Origin: Bacteroidota bacterium
GTDB taxonomy: Bacteria > Bacteroidota > Bacteroidia > Chitinophagales > Chitinophagaceae
Length of the DNA: 24,528 nt
NCBI GenBank assembly: GCA_023433755.1
Contig: JAEYUA010000118.1
Location: forward strand, 1-24,528
Direction of reading: 5' to 3'
Positions within the stretch are counted from its first letter, which is position 1, and each line of letters starts with the position of its first letter. Below are positions 22,886-24,528 of this stretch, piece after piece. The notes below the pieces were generated by a model. That model ran no database searches, had not been told where the DNA came from, and saw nothing but the letters and a program-made list of their open reading frames with translations. A program made the position numbers and the translations under genes.

Positions 22886-24528
22886 ATGAACAACTATCTC
22901 TATACCGCGTTGATACCCCTGCTGCCCCTGCTGAGTTTCGTGGTGCTGGGACTTTGGGGCAGGAAACATTTCAACAAACTTTCCGGCACACTGAGTACCG
23001 CATCGCTGTTCACCGCCACCGCTCTTTCCATTTATACGGCATACCGGTATTTTTTTGTAGATGGACTGGTGGATGGTGTTTACCGCAAGATCACCGCTTT
23101 TGATTTTAAGTGGTTGGAATTTTCTCCCGGTGTTTCCATAGACATGAATATTATCCTGGATCCTATTTCAGTGATGATGCTGGTGGTGGTCACCTTCGTT
23201 TCACTGATGGTGCATGTGTTCAGCCTGGGATACATGAAAGGTGAAGAAAGGTTCGCGACTTATTACAGCTTCCTGTCTCTTTTCAGTTTTTCCATGCTTG
23301 GATTGGTGATCTCCGGTAATATTTTCCAGATCTATATTTTCTGGGAACTGGTGGGTGTTTCTTCTTTCCTGCTCATTGGTTATTATTACGACAGGCCGTC
23401 CGCGGTGGCAGCATCAAAAAAAGCATTCATTGTAACCCGTTTTGCAGACCTGGGTTTTTTGATCGGTATCCTGATCCTGGGATTTTATTCAGGCACACTT
23501 GATTTCGGAACGCTGATCAGCAGGCTGACTGATGGCAGTACCACTGAAGCTGTCAGCATTACTTCCGCTTCTTTCCTGGGTGTATCCATGCTGGGCTGGG
23601 CGCTTGCACTCATCTTTATGGGAGGTGCGGGTAAGTCGGCCATGTTCCCGCTGCACATCTGGTTGCCTGATGCTATGGAGGGTCCCACGCCTGTTTCAGC
23701 GCTCATTCATGCGGCAACCATGGTGGTAGCAGGTGTTTACCTGGTGGCGAGGTTATTCCCGCTCTTCCATATTGATCCTTCGTTGCTGGATCTTGTAACG
23801 TATGTTGGTGTATTCTCTGCAATTCTTGCCGCCATCATCGCCTGTACACAGACAGATATTAAAAGAGTACTGGCCTATTCCACCATGTCGCAGATTGGTT
23901 TTATGATGTTTGCGCTGGGAGTTTCGGGGTACGAGGGAGAAAATGGGCTGGGATATACCGCTTCCATGTTCCACCTCTTCACCCATGCTTTCTTCAAATC
24001 ATTATTATTCCTCGGCGCAGGTGCAGTGATTCATTATGTGCATAGCAACGATATGAAAGATATGGGAGGCTTGCGCAAGCTGATGCCGCTGACCCATATT
24101 GCTTTTCTTACCGGTTGTCTTGCTATTGCGGGTATACCGCCATTCGCCGGGTTCTTCAGCAAGGAAGAAATTTTGCTGGCAGCTTATAACAGTTCGCCTG
24201 CCATTTATTATCTCGGGCTGGTCACTTCCGCGCTCACCGCATTTTACATGTTCAGGCTTTATTTCTCCATATTCTGGAAAAAAGAAGCCAGCCATATCCA
24301 GGGTCACCATAGTGAAGGAAGTTTTTCGATGAAGATGCCCCTGGTGGTGCTGGCGACACTTTCATTGCTGGCAGGCTTTGTTCCATTCTCACAATTCATT
24401 ACAGCCGATGGCAGGCCAGCAGAAACCCATTTTCATTTATTGTTTTCCATTGCGCCGGTAACACTCGCCGTGATTGCCATCATACTGGCTGCTGTATTTT
24501 ATAAAAAAGAAAATGAAAAACCTGCAAG
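22886..24528 (+). CDS. nuoL: Complex I subunit L (antiporter-like), 3' part cut off by window edge
   Basis: The frame is open from the ATG at 22886 to the window end, about 547 residues; NuoL has about 610-640, so the lateral helix is partly missing. Conserved antiporter-type features are present: NIFQIYIFWELVGVSSFLLIGYYYDRPSA with the helix-5 glutamate, KKAFIVTRFADLGFLIGI, the lysine in MGGAGKSAMFPLHIWLPDAMEGPTPVSALIHAATMVVAGVYL, and SMFHLFTHAFFKSLLFLGAGAVIH with the histidine/lysine of the central channel. It is one of the ion-pumping subunits. nuoM and nuoN are expected further right. Confidence 0.96.
   Translation, partial: MNNYLYTALIPLLPLLSFVVLGLWGRKHFNKLSGTLSTASLFTATALSIYTAYRYFFVDGLVDGVYRKITAFDFKWLEFSPGVSIDMNIILDPISVMMLVVVTFVSLMVHVFSLGYMKGEERFATYYSFLSLFSFSMLGLVISGNIFQIYIFWELVGVSSFLLIGYYYDRPSAVAASKKAFIVTRFADLGFLIGILILGFYSGTLDFGTLISRLTDGSTTEAVSITSASFLGVSMLGWALALIFMGGAGKSAMFPLHIWLPDAMEGPTPVSALIHAATMVVAGVYLVARLFPLFHIDPSLLDLVTYVGVFSAILAAIIACTQTDIKRVLAYSTMSQIGFMMFALGVSGYEGENGLGYTASMFHLFTHAFFKSLLFLGAGAVIHYVHSNDMKDMGGLRKLMPLTHIAFLTGCLAIAGIPPFAGFFSKEEILLAAYNSSPAIYYLGLVTSALTAFYMFRLYFSIFWKKEASHIQGHHSEGSFSMKMPLVVLATLSLLAGFVPFSQFITADGRPAETHFHLLFSIAPVTLAVIAIILAAVFYKKENEKPA

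Overview
The window looks like chromosomal DNA from a member of the Bacteroidota, most likely a relative of the Chitinophagaceae. Several genes carry the Bacteroidota type of -7 promoter box (TAnnTTTG), there are almost no Shine-Dalgarno sequences, and the gene content fits (a DUF4139 protein with a SusC-like plug segment, YtxJ, an 11-subunit style nuo cluster). This placement rests on protein and promoter style only. No rRNA, tRNA, CRISPR array, insertion sequence or phage gene was seen.

Left part (1-4000, minus strand): a row of four genes for an EamA-type transporter (cut by the window edge), a polyprenol-phosphate-mannose synthase type GT2 enzyme, a DEDDh exonuclease, and the peptidoglycan-recycling ligase Mpl. 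The 3' end of the GT2 gene overlaps a hairpin with two alternative folds, next to short tandem repeats.

Middle part (4000-10500): a tiny lipoprotein, YtxJ (bacillithiol-linked thiol protein) and an OsmC-type peroxidase form a small thiol-stress group. They are followed by a 617-bp stretch with no convincing protein gene. It holds a promoter whose spacer is a perfect palindrome, a possible structured RNA of about 325 nt, and a good intrinsic terminator. Then come a bestrophin-like channel, a DUF4139 protein with an inserted TonB-plug-like segment, a RaiA/HPF ribosome factor, a RelE/ParE toxin-antitoxin pair and a YycJ/WalJ-type metallo-hydrolase.

Right part (10469-24528): a ferredoxin-centred energy cluster. 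A single-chain pyruvate:ferredoxin oxidoreductase (NifJ) and a small flavin-oxidase-fold protein are on the minus strand. KorA, KorB (2-oxoacid:ferredoxin oxidoreductase) and nuoA-B-C-D-H-I-J-K-L run on the plus strand; nuoL is cut by the window edge. The genes nuoE, nuoF and nuoG, which form the NADH-oxidising module of complex I, are missing from their usual place between nuoD and nuoH, where only 56 bp remain. The simplest reading is that reduced ferredoxin made by KorAB and NifJ feeds a complex I that passes electrons to quinone and pumps ions.

Scattered through the intergenic spaces are five copies of a degenerate repeat with a strict 7-nt period (RGCYNNT). The RGCY core is self-complementary, so any two units can pair, and one copy makes a near-perfect 48-nt hairpin. 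Together with the possible regulated RNA at 5194-5555, these are the least explained parts of the window.
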